The notes: generated by a model from the sequence alone, not told the origin. 40,602 nucleotides of DNA from Lentisphaerota bacterium (GCA_018676675.1 JABHEG010000212.1:1-40602); one strand, 5' to 3'; counted from the first letter of the stretch, positions 7,543-16,006 are shown. Program-made: numbers and translations.

Positions 7543-10008
7543 TCAGCGTTTCCTTGCAGGGGTTGTGATCACGATTCTGCATTCGAGAAGAGCTTCGGCA
7601 AGACGTAGATTCCATTTGCGCTTCCCGAAGGCGAATCTCGCTTCGTCGCTGGACGCGACGTGCACCGTGACGACGGGGAGTTGTCGACGGTCTCCCGCCT
7701 GGATGTCGATCCGTGCAGATCCCAGCCGAGCGGGCAGGAGCGCTGCACGGACGGTATCGGCGCCGAGAGGGCCTGGACCAAATTCCACCACATCGACGCT
7801 CTGACCGGAGAGGTGTCTCCGGACGTCTCGGATAGCCTTTCCTTCGCGGCCGATGAGGTGTCCGGTCGCAGATTGGCCCCGCGTTCCCCGGACCGCGATC
7901 TTCGTTCGGTAGTTCATGCGCCGGGCAACGGCGACAACCTGGATTTCGTCCAGGGCTCGGGTGGGCAGAGAGAGAGCCAGGAGCGCCTTGATGCTGTGCA
8001 GCGCGGCGGCGTTGCGAGTCGTCTCGAGCGCGGTGACGAAGCGATCACCGGCCTTGAGAAAGTCACCGGTCTCCCTTCCCAGCACCACCAGTCCCTTCTC
8101 AATATTGGCTTCCACCTTGGCTATCTCGCCGTTCAGCCACCGAAGCGCGGGTTCAAGAACCTGTTCGTCGCGGATCGTCGCAAGCTGCTCTCGGAGCCTT
8201 CTCCTCAGCTTGCTTCGTTCCCTCTCGATGTCGTTTCTGCCACTCTCTTGGCACACCTGCGCGACAGTCCCGATGCCCATGGTCGTCATTCCGCCCACAA
8301 GCATGACCAACCCGGCGGCAACCCAGCCCGTTGGGTTCCACCAATTGGCGATGGCCCAACCCGCGGCGACACCGGCAGCCATCCCCCCGACCGGTGCCCC
8401 CAGAACCTTGCCCCACTTGCCGAGCCATTTCTTGGAGTCTGCCCACGCAAGCCCCTCCAAATCCACGGACACGTCCAGGCTGCATTCCTCAATCGCCAGG
8501 TCCGCCGCCAGCCGCAGGTCGACTGCGGCCCGGCGCTGAAAGTCCTCCGTACGTCGCCGGATCTCAGCAACGCATTGCTCACTGATCCTCCGCACGGAAC
8601 GCTGTACTCCCGGCAGATCGAGACGGGTCTCCCACTGCGTCTGCGGATCGGCAAAATGCCGATCGATGACATTGTCCGCAAAGGCGTCGATCTCGACATC
8701 CAGCGTGTGGAAATGGTCCTCTACTGCTCGGAATTGCCTTCTTCCGTCCCGCTCAAGTTCGGTGAACAGCTTCCGGCAGCCATTCCTGCCGCGCTGAATG
8801 GTCCGGGCTTGGGCCGCGACAGCCGCAAGCTCGAAGCGGAGCCCGTCCTCGATCTGCTCCAGGTTCGCCATGAACGACTCGTAGGCCGCGAGCATCCGGA
8901 TGCCTACACCACGCTCGGCCACGGTTCGTAGCAGAACCCCGAGGACGTCCGGAAAGCGGCTCGCCTGGAGAAGGAGGCACCGGGTGTCGTCGTCCAGGTC
9001 GTGGGCGTTGCGAGCCACGTTGGCGGCCTCGGCGCAGTACGGGAGGATGGACACGGAATCTGCGTCAAGAGACACATTCTCGCTCTTCGCAGCCTGCTTG
9101 AGATAGCCTCTGATCCTGCGGGTGTGTCCGCCGATTTCGTCTTGCCTAAAGGCGCGGTCGGGATTCCTGAGCAGCCGCTGCCAGTTCCCGACCTTGACGT
9201 TGAGGAGAATGAGAAGCGGCTTCCGGCGATTGAGGATCGCGACAAGCTCCTCCAGCAGGCGGGGTTCGATGTGGTCGTCGCTGATGACGAAGACGACTAG
9301 GTCGGCGCGATCCATGAAGGACTCCGCCACATTCAGCGTTTCGGGGGAGAACCCCTCAATGCCGGGTGTGTCCACAACCCGCAGGCCCTCCCACTCGACC
9401 GCATCGATGTTGCGGGTGAAATCCGGAATGCCCTGTCCGATGCGGCTTCCATCGCCGCCCACAAGCGCCTCAAGGGTGGTAGATTTCCCCGCCATGGTTC
9501 GTCCGAAGAGCATGATCGAGAAATGGTCCAGATCCTGGCGGCGTTGTTCGAAGAGGGTGGACCATTCCTCCCAGCAGGCATGTACGCTCTGGCGGCGCGT
9601 CTCGAAAATTGTCTGCAGATCGCACGCGAGTTTTCTGTGCCTGTTTCCGAGGGAAGCAAGCTGCTTCTCCATCCGCGTCATGCTGTTCTCGAAGGACGCA
9701 AAGTCCCCATGGATACGCCGATGGAGAGTCTCCACTATGTCGTACTGACCAGCCGCCGTTTCTGCCGCTTGCTTGAGAATGGCACGGAGCTTGGGTGGGG
9801 GGACATGGCCTGGCTCCGCGTGAACGTGACTCCGTGCGGAAGCACGACCCGAAGAGAGCGCCCAGCCCGACGGCACAGCGTCATGTCTTCGATGGCTTGG
9901 TCTTGTGGCCGAGTGGTCGCGCGCAACGTGTCTGGTGGCGAGTCCCTGCATTTTGGGTTCCCCTGGTGATACGGCTTCGTTCTGTGTTTGTGCTTCATTC
10001 TTGCTCAT
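7543..10008 (-). CDS. Dynamin-like GTPase with C-terminal NusA-like KH domains
   Basis: An 821-residue protein. After about 160 helical residues comes a GTPase domain with P-loop GRTMAGKST (169-177) and DTPG (213-216); the G4 motif is unclear. A long helical region contains a strongly hydrophobic Gly/Ala-rich segment around 545-590, including NWWNPTGWVAAGLVMLVGG, which probably inserts in membrane. From about residue 680 the tail reads like the KH1-KH2 part of transcription factor NusA: RTKIAVRG, GHLIGREGKAI, LSGQSVDVVEF, ALLPA, and finally RFAFGKRKWNLRLAEAL. KH domains bind RNA, so a membrane GTPase with an RNA-binding tail is implied. The start at 10008 lacks a strong ribosome-binding site; the ATG 19 codons downstream is an alternative. 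Confidence 0.8.
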   Translation of the reverse strand: MSKNEAQTQNEAVSPGEPKMQGLATRHVARDHSATRPSHRRHDAVPSGWALSSGRASARSHVHAEPGHVPPPKLRAILKQAAETAAGQYDIVETLHRRIHGDFASFENSMTRMEKQLASLGNRHRKLACDLQTIFETRRQSVHACWEEWSTLFEQRRQDLDHFSIMLFGRTMAGKSTTLEALVGGDGSRIGQGIPDFTRNIDAVEWEGLRVVDTPGIEGFSPETLNVAESFMDRADLVVFVISDDHIEPRLLEELVAILNRRKPLLILLNVKVGNWQRLLRNPDRAFRQDEIGGHTRRIRGYLKQAAKSENVSLDADSVSILPYCAEAANVARNAHDLDDDTRCLLLQASRFPDVLGVLLRTVAERGVGIRMLAAYESFMANLEQIEDGLRFELAAVAAQARTIQRGRNGCRKLFTELERDGRRQFRAVEDHFHTLDVEIDAFADNVIDRHFADPQTQWETRLDLPGVQRSVRRISEQCVAEIRRRTEDFQRRAAVDLRLAADLAIEECSLDVSVDLEGLAWADSKKWLGKWGKVLGAPVGGMAAGVAAGWAIANWWNPTGWVAAGLVMLVGGMTTMGIGTVAQVCQESGRNDIERERSKLRRRLREQLATIRDEQVLEPALRWLNGEIAKVEANIEKGLVVLGRETGDFLKAGDRFVTALETTRNAAALHSIKALLALSLPTRALDEIQVVAVARRMNYRTKIAVRGTRGQSATGHLIGREGKAIRDVRRHLSGQSVDVVEFGPGPLGADTVRAALLPARLGSARIDIQAGDRRQLPVVTVHVASSDEARFAFGKRKWNLRLAEALLECRIVITTPARKR

Positions 10009-10016
10009 ACTGTCTG

Positions 10017-10595
10017 TTAAGCCGGGGCGTTGGCCGATTTCCGACCGACCGGAGGACTTGTTTGCAGAAAACGGTCCATGATCAGAGCGGCTCCAACCCT
10101 CGCCGGTGGCCGGGCACCATGCTGCCGCCTGCTGAGCACCGGTAGGACGCTTCTCTGCTCAGCCACGAACGCCAGGATTGCCCTGTGGTAGGCATCCCAC
10201 GCCTCCACCAGCCACATGGTAACGAGGATGTTGGCCGGGACTGTTGTACCGAGGGGCGGTCTCGTATCGACGATTGACTGACGACACAGGTCATCCAGGA
10301 TGGCGCCCAGATGATCCGGGCAGGCATGGTGTCGTCGGAGGATTCTCCGCAGCTGGGGGTCGTAATGCTCTCGACGGCGCGCCATGAGATCCGTGACATC
10401 CGTGAGTGGATTGAGTGCGCGGAAGGAGTCCCGGAGGAACTCGTCGCGTGAATTGTGGCGGCGACAGAGGGCTTTGATCTCTCTCAAGATGATGCCGGTG
10501 CTTCCCGGGGAACGCCGTTTGGGCTCGTTCGGGTGACAGGCCGTCATCAGCACCGCCAAGAAGGTGGCGATTATCGGGTGCCGGATTCGGGCCAC
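10017..10595 (-). CDS. Putative lipoprotein, function unknown
   Basis: I do not recognise the family. From a GTG at 10595 the protein starts with two Arg followed by a hydrophobic run ending LMTAC, a plausible lipoprotein signal with Cys20 as lipid anchor. The mature part (about 170 residues) is Arg/His-rich and helical. The chosen start falls exactly where the antisense similarity to cas2 ends. The open frame continues upstream to 10745, but that part is only the antisense of the cas2 remnant, so I excluded it. An internal ATG at 10547 would remove the signal peptide. The gene lies 8 bp before the KH-GTPase gene, so the two are very likely co-transcribed; it may anchor or regulate the GTPase at the envelope. 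Confidence 0.55.
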   Translation of the reverse strand: MARIRHPIIATFLAVLMTACHPNEPKRRSPGSTGIILREIKALCRRHNSRDEFLRDSFRALNPLTDVTDLMARRREHYDPQLRRILRRHHACPDHLGAILDDLCRQSIVDTRPPLGTTVPANILVTMWLVEAWDAYHRAILAFVAEQRSVLPVLSRRQHGARPPARVGAALIMDRFLQTSPPVGRKSANAPA

Positions 10596-10685
10596 ACCTA
10601 CCCACTCAAGGCTGACAGCCGTCTTCAGCAAACCATCCTTGGTCAAGGTGAGGTCATGTCGGCACAGCCGTGTCTGGTGATGTGA
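10596..10685 (+). pseudogene. Remnant of the cas2 3' end
   Basis: The plus strand encodes YPLKADSRLQQTILGQGE and VMSAQPCLVM followed by TGA, nearly the same as the last 28 residues of the intact Cas2. Nucleotide similarity continues past the stop codon (GTCTGTGG in both) to about 10720, so this is a copied piece of DNA rather than convergent protein sequence. No upstream part of cas2 remains. It lies between the PP2C and lipoprotein genes, antisense to both. With the intact cas2 end at 5175-5300 it forms a direct repeat bracketing the two GTPase genes and the lipoprotein gene. Confidence 0.85.
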
Positions 10686-10741
10686 GCTTGTGTCTGTGGC
10701 GGCAGAGGTCTGCCGCCGTTGAAAATGCCGACTCAATAGCA

Positions 10742-12280
10742 TCACTTCTTCCCCTTTCTCACTGTTATCTGTTCTGCTGGAGTAGGCTTGTGGTCGTCCA
10801 GGTTGGAGAAGGAAGCTGGCACGGTTCTCTCTTGGCTGGAGGCGGGACCTTTGGCCTTCCCGTCATGGCGCTCCAGGATTCGCACAGGAGGAAGTGCGTG
10901 CAGCCCGTTCTCCACGCGTCGCCGTATTCTGTGGGCATCTCCTGGGAAGTACGCTGTCTCTCCCACCACTGTCGAGCCCGGCGGGAGCCCGTCGTCGGGG
11001 ATGACACTGGATGCGGTTGATGCCTCCCACAGGCCCCACCCCGTAAGGAGGCCAAGACAAGAAGTCAAGGCGACAGCAGACACGACGGCAAGGCTGGGAC
11101 GGCCAACCACCCGGCGCCCGGGGGCATCGGGGGAGCGATTGCCATCCACAGGCGGAACCAAAGCGGGGGCAACGGGTGCCGTGTCCGCCGCCGGCCCGGT
11201 CACGCGTGAAGAGTGGCGATTACGCCGACGACCAACAGTGGCGTGATTCTCGACGTCCTGTGGCTCACCCCGGGGGACGTTGGGGATCATCTTTCCGGGG
11301 ACCAACAGTGCCAATGAACGGTCGTCTTGAACATGGGGTTCCCAGAACTCTTCGGTCAAAAAGCGAAGTAGGTCTCGCCGGGCAAAACGCTGGTCCCGGA
11401 TCTTCTGGAAGAGGGTGGCGATACCGGGGGCTGGTTGCTGGGTGCGCGAGTGGATGAGTCTCTCAGCCGTGCCATCGGTCATCGCCGCGATGCCGGTGAT
11501 GCCGGCGGCCGGGACCAGTCCGGTACGGACTTGCTCGGCTCGCGTCTTCTCACCTACGAAACAGGTCACGTTGGCGAACTCGCCCCGTTCGGCCCCACTC
11601 AGAGTGCGTAGTCCTCTCGATTCCTCAACAACAATTGCTCCGTCGCCGACATGGAGGTAAGCCAGTCGCTTCCGGCCGAGAATGGCCAGCAGCAGAGTGT
11701 GTTCAAGCTCGCGACGTGACACGTTCCGCTTGGCTGCGACCGCTTGTTGTCGGGTCCGAACGCTCTCAAAGAGCAGGTCGCTGAACAGGAACCACAAAGC
11801 GTCCGCCTGGGCGGAGCCCTCAGCATCGAGGATCTGCTCCAGCAGGGCTTCCGCGGAGCAGATGAGATCTCCTAGCCCAGCGCAAGCGGCCTGAGCCCCG
11901 AGTTGAGAGACCGAAGCGCTGCCGCGTCCGTCGGCCACGACGAGGAAAGGACGTGGCCGGCACGCGACCGTGGCCGCATCCTGGCAGGGCGTGCCGCTGC
12001 GAATATGCTTGCGCCCCGGCACGCTGGCCGCCATGCCGCGACACAGCCCCGGATGCCGCATGGAGGCGTCATTCGCATGACCTCGGCCTGCCGTCGGGAG
12101 TGGGGCGATGGCTGGCCGGTCCGGAGGCGACAACGGGTCGATCGAGGGGGGCTCAACCGCGTCCTGATCACCATGGCGCCATGACTTGGGGCCTGCCGAC
12201 CGCCCCTTCCCGGTCTGCTCGGCCGCCAGAGCGGACCGCGTTCGAGCCTTGCTTTTCGGAATCATGGGCGTGGTCTCCAT
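10742..12280 (-). CDS. PP2C-type Ser/Thr protein phosphatase with C-terminal membrane segment
   Basis: A 512-residue PP2C-family phosphatase, the second component of a TerY-type triad (vWA, phosphatase, kinase). After a Pro/Arg-rich N-terminal 90 residues come SGTPCQDA (metal ligand region near 96-102), FLVVADGRGSA (112-122, the DG motif), LAYLHVGDGAIV, AAMTDGTAE and DDRSLALL, which are the successive PP2C motifs. A linker leads to one predicted membrane helix near 415-435 (SLAVVSAVALTSCLGLLTGW) and a short tail outside the cytoplasm. Its ATG overlaps the vWA stop as TGATG, so translation is coupled. It likely reverses phosphorylation by the neighbouring kinase at the membrane. Confidence 0.85.
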   Translation of the reverse strand: METTPMIPKSKARTRSALAAEQTGKGRSAGPKSWRHGDQDAVEPPSIDPLSPPDRPAIAPLPTAGRGHANDASMRHPGLCRGMAASVPGRKHIRSGTPCQDAATVACRPRPFLVVADGRGSASVSQLGAQAACAGLGDLICSAEALLEQILDAEGSAQADALWFLFSDLLFESVRTRQQAVAAKRNVSRRELEHTLLLAILGRKRLAYLHVGDGAIVVEESRGLRTLSGAERGEFANVTCFVGEKTRAEQVRTGLVPAAGITGIAAMTDGTAERLIHSRTQQPAPGIATLFQKIRDQRFARRDLLRFLTEEFWEPHVQDDRSLALLVPGKMIPNVPRGEPQDVENHATVGRRRNRHSSRVTGPAADTAPVAPALVPPVDGNRSPDAPGRRVVGRPSLAVVSAVALTSCLGLLTGWGLWEASTASSVIPDDGLPPGSTVVGETAYFPGDAHRIRRRVENGLHALPPVRILERHDGKAKGPASSQERTVPASFSNLDDHKPTPAEQITVRKGKK

Positions 12281-12999
12281 CAGTTTTCCACCTCGGCCCA
12301 GCCGTCCACGCTCGGCAGCCTGACCCCACCATCGCCGACGGAACTGCGACTGACTGCGCCCATGCTCTGACTCAGCCACTCGAAGAACTCCGCAAAGCGC
12401 AGTCCCTGGAGTCGTTTTGGCGGCCGGTTGGGTGGGCAGACACGACCCAGTGTGTCCATATCCACGCCGTCGCCGACGCCGACCCCAATGAAGACGAGCT
12501 TGCGGGCGCCACAGAGGGCATGCACGTCCTGCGCGGGCTCTTCCCAGCGGTCGGTTGGGGCGCCGTCGGTGAGCAGAACCATCCAAGGCTGGTAGTAGGC
12601 AATGCCTTGGTGACGGCACTCGTCTTTGCGGTGTTTGAGCAGTTTGAGGCCGGTCGCGATGGCTTCGCCCATGGGGGTCCCACCGCCGGCTTGGAAGCGA
12701 GGTGGTTGGACATCCTGCACGTTGGCGCATGAGGTAAACGGCATTGCCACATCCACGCTTCCATGCCCTTTCCCGAAGGTCACCACGGCGGGTTCAACCG
12801 AGAAACGGGCAAAGTCGTCGTGGCAGATCTCGTCGAAGAAGGTCTGGACACCTGCGTTCAACTCCTCGATCGGCTGCCCGGACATTGAGCCGGAGATATC
12901 GAGAAGAAGGACGCACGAACAGCGTGCGGCTGGGTTGATGGATGCGTCGAAGACTTGGATCCCGTAGGCATTGTCAGCGGTGTGAGTGGCGGAAGTCAT
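12280..12999 (-). CDS. TerY-like von Willebrand A domain protein
   Basis: A 239-residue single-domain vWA protein. The metal-ion-dependent adhesion site is complete: DISGSMS at 34-40 (DxSxS), the Thr in GGGTPMGEA, and the Asp in LLTDGAPTD. Sequence character and length match TerY-like proteins of tellurite-resistance-type stress systems, where such a protein is encoded beside a PP2C phosphatase and a kinase, as here. AGGAG lies 8 nt before the ATG at 12999, which fixes the start; the longer open frame to 13251 has no such support. It probably acts as a metal-dependent protein-interaction scaffold for the kinase and phosphatase. Confidence 0.88.
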   Translation of the reverse strand: MTSATHTADNAYGIQVFDASINPAARCSCVLLLDISGSMSGQPIEELNAGVQTFFDEICHDDFARFSVEPAVVTFGKGHGSVDVAMPFTSCANVQDVQPPRFQAGGGTPMGEAIATGLKLLKHRKDECRHQGIAYYQPWMVLLTDGAPTDRWEEPAQDVHALCGARKLVFIGVGVGDGVDMDTLGRVCPPNRPPKRLQGLRFAEFFEWLSQSMGAVSRSSVGDGGVRLPSVDGWAEVEN

Positions 13000-13145
13000 A
13001 GTGATGCTCCTGGGGTTTGTGATCGAGACGTGAGAATGAGTTATGAACCAAACAGAATATTGATCAGAATCATGATGCTCTCCTTGACTGCCCTGTTCGC
13101 GATCGACGATCCGGCTCTGCCGCGAGCATTCCGCGCCCGTTGACT

Positions 13146-13167
13146 GCTCTCTACACCCTCTGTAAAG
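13146..13167. repeat. 22-nt direct repeat, copy 1
   Basis: GCTCTC then T then ACACCCTCTGTAAAG on the plus strand. The second copy at 16038-16059 differs by one missing base and one C/T change. This copy overlaps the kinase stop codon and lies about 150 bp upstream of the vWA start; the other lies just upstream of the first gene of the same operon. Confidence 0.7.
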
Positions 13168-14518
13168 GGCGCCCCATGCCGTGTTTCCGGACCGGGCGGG
13201 AACTTTCTCTGACCTTGGAGCCGCTTCTCCCGCCCAAGATGGTGTTCGCATTGGCAGAGAGCGGCTTGCGTCCTCTATAGGCGGAGGACTTCGGTTGTTG
13301 CGGAACCAGGCTCAGGTCGAACCAGCCCTTGCCCATGTCGCAATGGTAGCGGTGCAAGGCAAAAGCCCACTCTTCAAGGGTTGCTCGTTTCGAGGGTGCG
13401 GCATGGCCGTCTCGGAAGGTCCGGATGAAGAGCTCCTTCATATAGGAGGGCAGATGACTCCAGATGTTGTACCACGGGCCCTTTGGCAGGCGACACCCAC
13501 TGCCTTTTCCGAGCGCGCACTGCCCGGACTTGAGGTTCTGCACCGGATCTTCGCCGTAGGTGCGGCTGTACGGGTGAAGCCCAAGCATGAAGATCCGGAA
13601 CAGCATGATCGCGACCGCGAAGAGCTCCTGTTCGACGGTCCGTCGGGTCTTGCCATAGTCCAAAGCCAGAAGTTCGGGGGGCATCAGCATGGGGATACCC
13701 ACTGGGCACGGATAAACGTTGCTGCCGTCTGGCACCTGGAAACTGTCACAATCGATGGCATAGACATCACAGTTCCGGGGATCGATCAGGAAATTTCCGG
13801 GATTGATGTCGCCCAGGATGATCGCGTTCGCGTGGGCCTCCTGAACCAGGCGGACGAAGCTGGCTGCACAAGTAACGACCTCTCGGCGCGACCAATGGGG
13901 GATGCGTTCGCGGATCAACTGAGGCTGACAAAGCGTCTGCAGTTGGTGGCCTGGTGCGCGCCGCATGGCGTACCCAAGCCATTTCCCATCTGCGGCATGG
14001 ATGAGAATCCGGGGCCAAGCGAAGTGCGGACCACTGTGCATGGCGCTCATCCGAGTCATGACCATCAGCTTGTTCCTCATCATGGCACTGCGTTCGTGCG
14101 CTAAGACGGATGGGTGGTAAATCTTGACCAAGACGTCTCCGTTGTTGCTCAACGGGTAGATGCGACCTTCCCCACCCTTGTTAAGGAGTTTGCCCAACAC
14201 GCGAACCTGTCTGTTCCCGTCGTACACGGACGCCCCAACTTCTGGTACGTGGGACTGGTTGCCTGCCCTAGCTTGCTGTCCTCGTGCGGCCTGACACTGC
14301 TCGGACCGTAGAGAGTTCCGTCCACGAGCGACTGCCACTGACGACGAGTTTGACGACGAGTTGGGTTCGTCTTGCGTCAGAGACTTGATGAATGACAGGA
14401 GTCCCACAGCCAGGTCCTTTCGTTGAATGAGTGCCCGTTTCCACATGCTATAAAGAGGGTGTGAAAGATGAATTCCGAAATTAGACGGGCAACGCCAATC
14501 ATTGGCTTCCGCAACCAT
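13151..14518 (-). CDS. TerY-type Ser/Thr protein kinase
   Basis: A 455-residue protein kinase. The glycine loop LNKGGEGRIYPL is at 112-123, the ATP-anchoring Lys at 132 in VLVKIYH, the catalytic loop LGDINPGNFLID at 235-246 (GD replacing the usual RD), and the metal-binding Asp in AIDCDSF at 254-260. An Arg/Ser-rich extension occupies the first 100 residues. This variant active site is typical of the kinase in TerY phosphorylation triads. I chose the ATG at 14518 because GGAGGAG precedes it by about 12 nt; it overlaps the upstream gene by 20 nt. The last bases of the gene carry one copy of a 22-nt repeat also found near 16040. Confidence 0.85.
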   Translation of the reverse strand: MVAEANDWRCPSNFGIHLSHPLYSMWKRALIQRKDLAVGLLSFIKSLTQDEPNSSSNSSSVAVARGRNSLRSEQCQAARGQQARAGNQSHVPEVGASVYDGNRQVRVLGKLLNKGGEGRIYPLSNNGDVLVKIYHPSVLAHERSAMMRNKLMVMTRMSAMHSGPHFAWPRILIHAADGKWLGYAMRRAPGHQLQTLCQPQLIRERIPHWSRREVVTCAASFVRLVQEAHANAIILGDINPGNFLIDPRNCDVYAIDCDSFQVPDGSNVYPCPVGIPMLMPPELLALDYGKTRRTVEQELFAVAIMLFRIFMLGLHPYSRTYGEDPVQNLKSGQCALGKGSGCRLPKGPWYNIWSHLPSYMKELFIRTFRDGHAAPSKRATLEEWAFALHRYHCDMGKGWFDLSLVPQQPKSSAYRGRKPLSANANTILGGRSGSKVRESSRPVRKHGMGRPLQRV

Positions 14519-15146
14519 GCATCGGTGAGTCTCCTCCGCCTGCGTTCTCGTCACTTGCCCAGCGAAGGCGCGTCAGCACTTCACGTGCCACCGAGAGCAT
14601 GTCCTGGTGGTCGAAATCCAGAGACACGCAGACATCGTTTTCACGCTCACACGCCACGACTGTGACCGGGATTGTCGAGGCGAAAGCGGAGACCTTGGCC
14701 GTGCCCTGGTACTTCTCGAACATCTCGTTGCGGGACACGATCTGCCCAAGCGAGACCCACCTGCATTTTCCACAGATCCCGATTTTCCCCATCATCTCTT
14801 CGGTGGCAACGACTGCAGAAACCACAATGCGCCGTATCCGCTCCCCGAGGCATCGCCATGCGTGCTCTCCATCGCACGCTCTGGTGGTCACCGGCAGCAC
14901 ATTGTGCGGGTCTGTCCACGCCAGCGATGCAAGAGCAGTGTCTGCCTGTTGCAGAGAGAGGAACTCGGACGTGCCGTAGGACATCGAGTGAAGGAACGTC
15001 GTCAACGGCATTCCGTCGCTCCACACCGCGACTCTGGCGCCTTCGTCAGCTTGGCGGATCAGGGCCAGCGCCTCCTTACGGCAGATGTCATCCCAACTCG
15101 CCCCGCCTTGAGAAACAAAATGCCAACCTCGGTGTTCTGTACTCAT
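14499..15146 (-). CDS. Conserved-looking protein of unknown function
   Basis: A 215-residue protein I do not recognise. It begins MSTEHRGWHFVSQGG, has a central helical part, a CGKC pair at mid-length that could bind metal, and a C-terminal alpha/beta stretch ending GGGDSPMHGCGSQ. There is no signal peptide or membrane segment. GAGG sits 7 nt before the ATG at 15146; an ATG four codons upstream (15158) is the alternative. It overlaps the kinase start by 20 nt and is therefore part of the same transcript. Position just upstream of the kinase suggests a triad partner or substrate, but nothing in the sequence shows which. Confidence 0.65.
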   Translation of the reverse strand: MSTEHRGWHFVSQGGASWDDICRKEALALIRQADEGARVAVWSDGMPLTTFLHSMSYGTSEFLSLQQADTALASLAWTDPHNVLPVTTRACDGEHAWRCLGERIRRIVVSAVVATEEMMGKIGICGKCRWVSLGQIVSRNEMFEKYQGTAKVSAFASTIPVTVVACERENDVCVSLDFDHQDMLSVAREVLTRLRWASDENAGGGDSPMHGCGSQ

Positions 15147-15255
15147 TTGCCGCCTCATCGTTCTTGGTCCATCCCCTACCCACACTCGGATCGTGAGGAT
15201 GCTGTTGCTCTGGTGGCCAGGTGCTGTGTTACAAGGGAGCGTCACCGGGCTTCGG

Positions 15256-15399
15256 CTATTTCCGTATCGTCCTGTCTTTCATCACGAGGATTGATCTGCA
15301 CCTGGGACATGGCAGGCCGAGCCGGACCATGCGGTCGAACCTGTGGCCGCAGCTCAAGCAGATGAAGAAGTAGGGTGGTCCCGGCAAGAATTTGTGCAT
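15256..15399 (-). CDS. Small zinc-ribbon protein (47 aa)
   Basis: A short gene in the gap between the DUF1232 gene and the 215-residue unknown. The product reads MHKFLPGPPYFFICLSCGHR, then a stretch ending LPCPRCRSILV, giving two CxxC knuckles 14 residues apart (a rubredoxin-like zinc ribbon). AGGG lies about 6 nt before the ATG at 15399. The frame is open further upstream, but that portion is the shadow of the DUF1232 gene. Zinc ribbons this small often bind nucleic acid or act as adaptors; no specific role can be read here. Confidence 0.65.
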   Translation of the reverse strand: MHKFLPGPPYFFICLSCGHRFDRMVRLGLPCPRCRSILVMKDRTIRK

Positions 15400-15460
15400 T
15401 TGGTTCCCTATGTCGAATGGCGACTCACGGCGATTCCGGCAGTGGTGGCAACAGTCGTTT

Positions 15461-15991
15461 TCAGGCCTGTTCCCGACTCGCCGCCCGGCATGACGTTCGC
15501 CCGGGAGTACTCCCCTTGTCCAGGCAGCTGACGATGTGTTTCCATAGTCCGGCTCCGAGAAGCTGGTCTGCCACTGAGACGATGTGGGAGACCTTGTCAA
15601 GAACATCTCCCTGACCCGGCCAGTGGCGCCGAACAACTTCGGGATCGACGTCATTGACAATGCCGTTCAGGACAAATGCCGCGAGGGCCACATCGTCGAC
15701 GTAGCCTAACGGTCCCAGCAACGCCTCCGGTAGGAGATCGATAGGGGACATGAAGTAGGCGATTGCCAAGGCGACCTTTGCTTTGTGCATGGGGGATACG
15801 TCCTTGTCCATCATCAGCCGACACAACAGACAGAAGAAATCAGGCGCAAGCATGATGTACTGGCGGACCCTCGATTCCTTGTCCGACGTTCCTCCCGTCC
15901 AGTCCAGAAGCCGTTGCCGCAGCGTGTCGTAGAAGCCGCGCTGCTCCGGGTTCATGCCGTCACTTCTGCTTGTGTTGATGTCGTTCTGCAT
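15461..15991 (-). CDS. DUF1232 membrane protein
   Basis: A 176-residue protein with the DUF1232 (YkvA-like) core: ALAIAYFMSPIDLLPEALL followed by GPLGYVDDVALAAFVL, a short amphipathic/hydrophobic unit found in many bacterial membrane-associated proteins of unclear role. The flanks are hydrophilic. TTGGAG precedes the ATG at 15991 by about 9 nt; a TTG at 16006 would add five residues. It is the first gene of the leftward kinase/GTPase operon and is divergent from the membrane protein gene at 16295, so the 288-bp gap should hold the operon promoter. Confidence 0.8.
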   Translation of the reverse strand: MQNDINTSRSDGMNPEQRGFYDTLRQRLLDWTGGTSDKESRVRQYIMLAPDFFCLLCRLMMDKDVSPMHKAKVALAIAYFMSPIDLLPEALLGPLGYVDDVALAAFVLNGIVNDVDPEVVRRHWPGQGDVLDKVSHIVSVADQLLGAGLWKHIVSCLDKGSTPGRTSCRAASREQA

Positions 15992-16006
15992 GTTCCCGTT
16001 CTCCAA

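Noticed and set aside
7660..8931. 423-residue plus-strand frame
   Set aside because: Antisense of the KH-GTPase gene, which has P-loop and KH motifs in its own frame.
15400..15660. Upstream part of the minus-strand frame 15256-15660
   Set aside because: Only the 3' 47 codons look real; the rest overlaps the DUF1232 gene in another frame.
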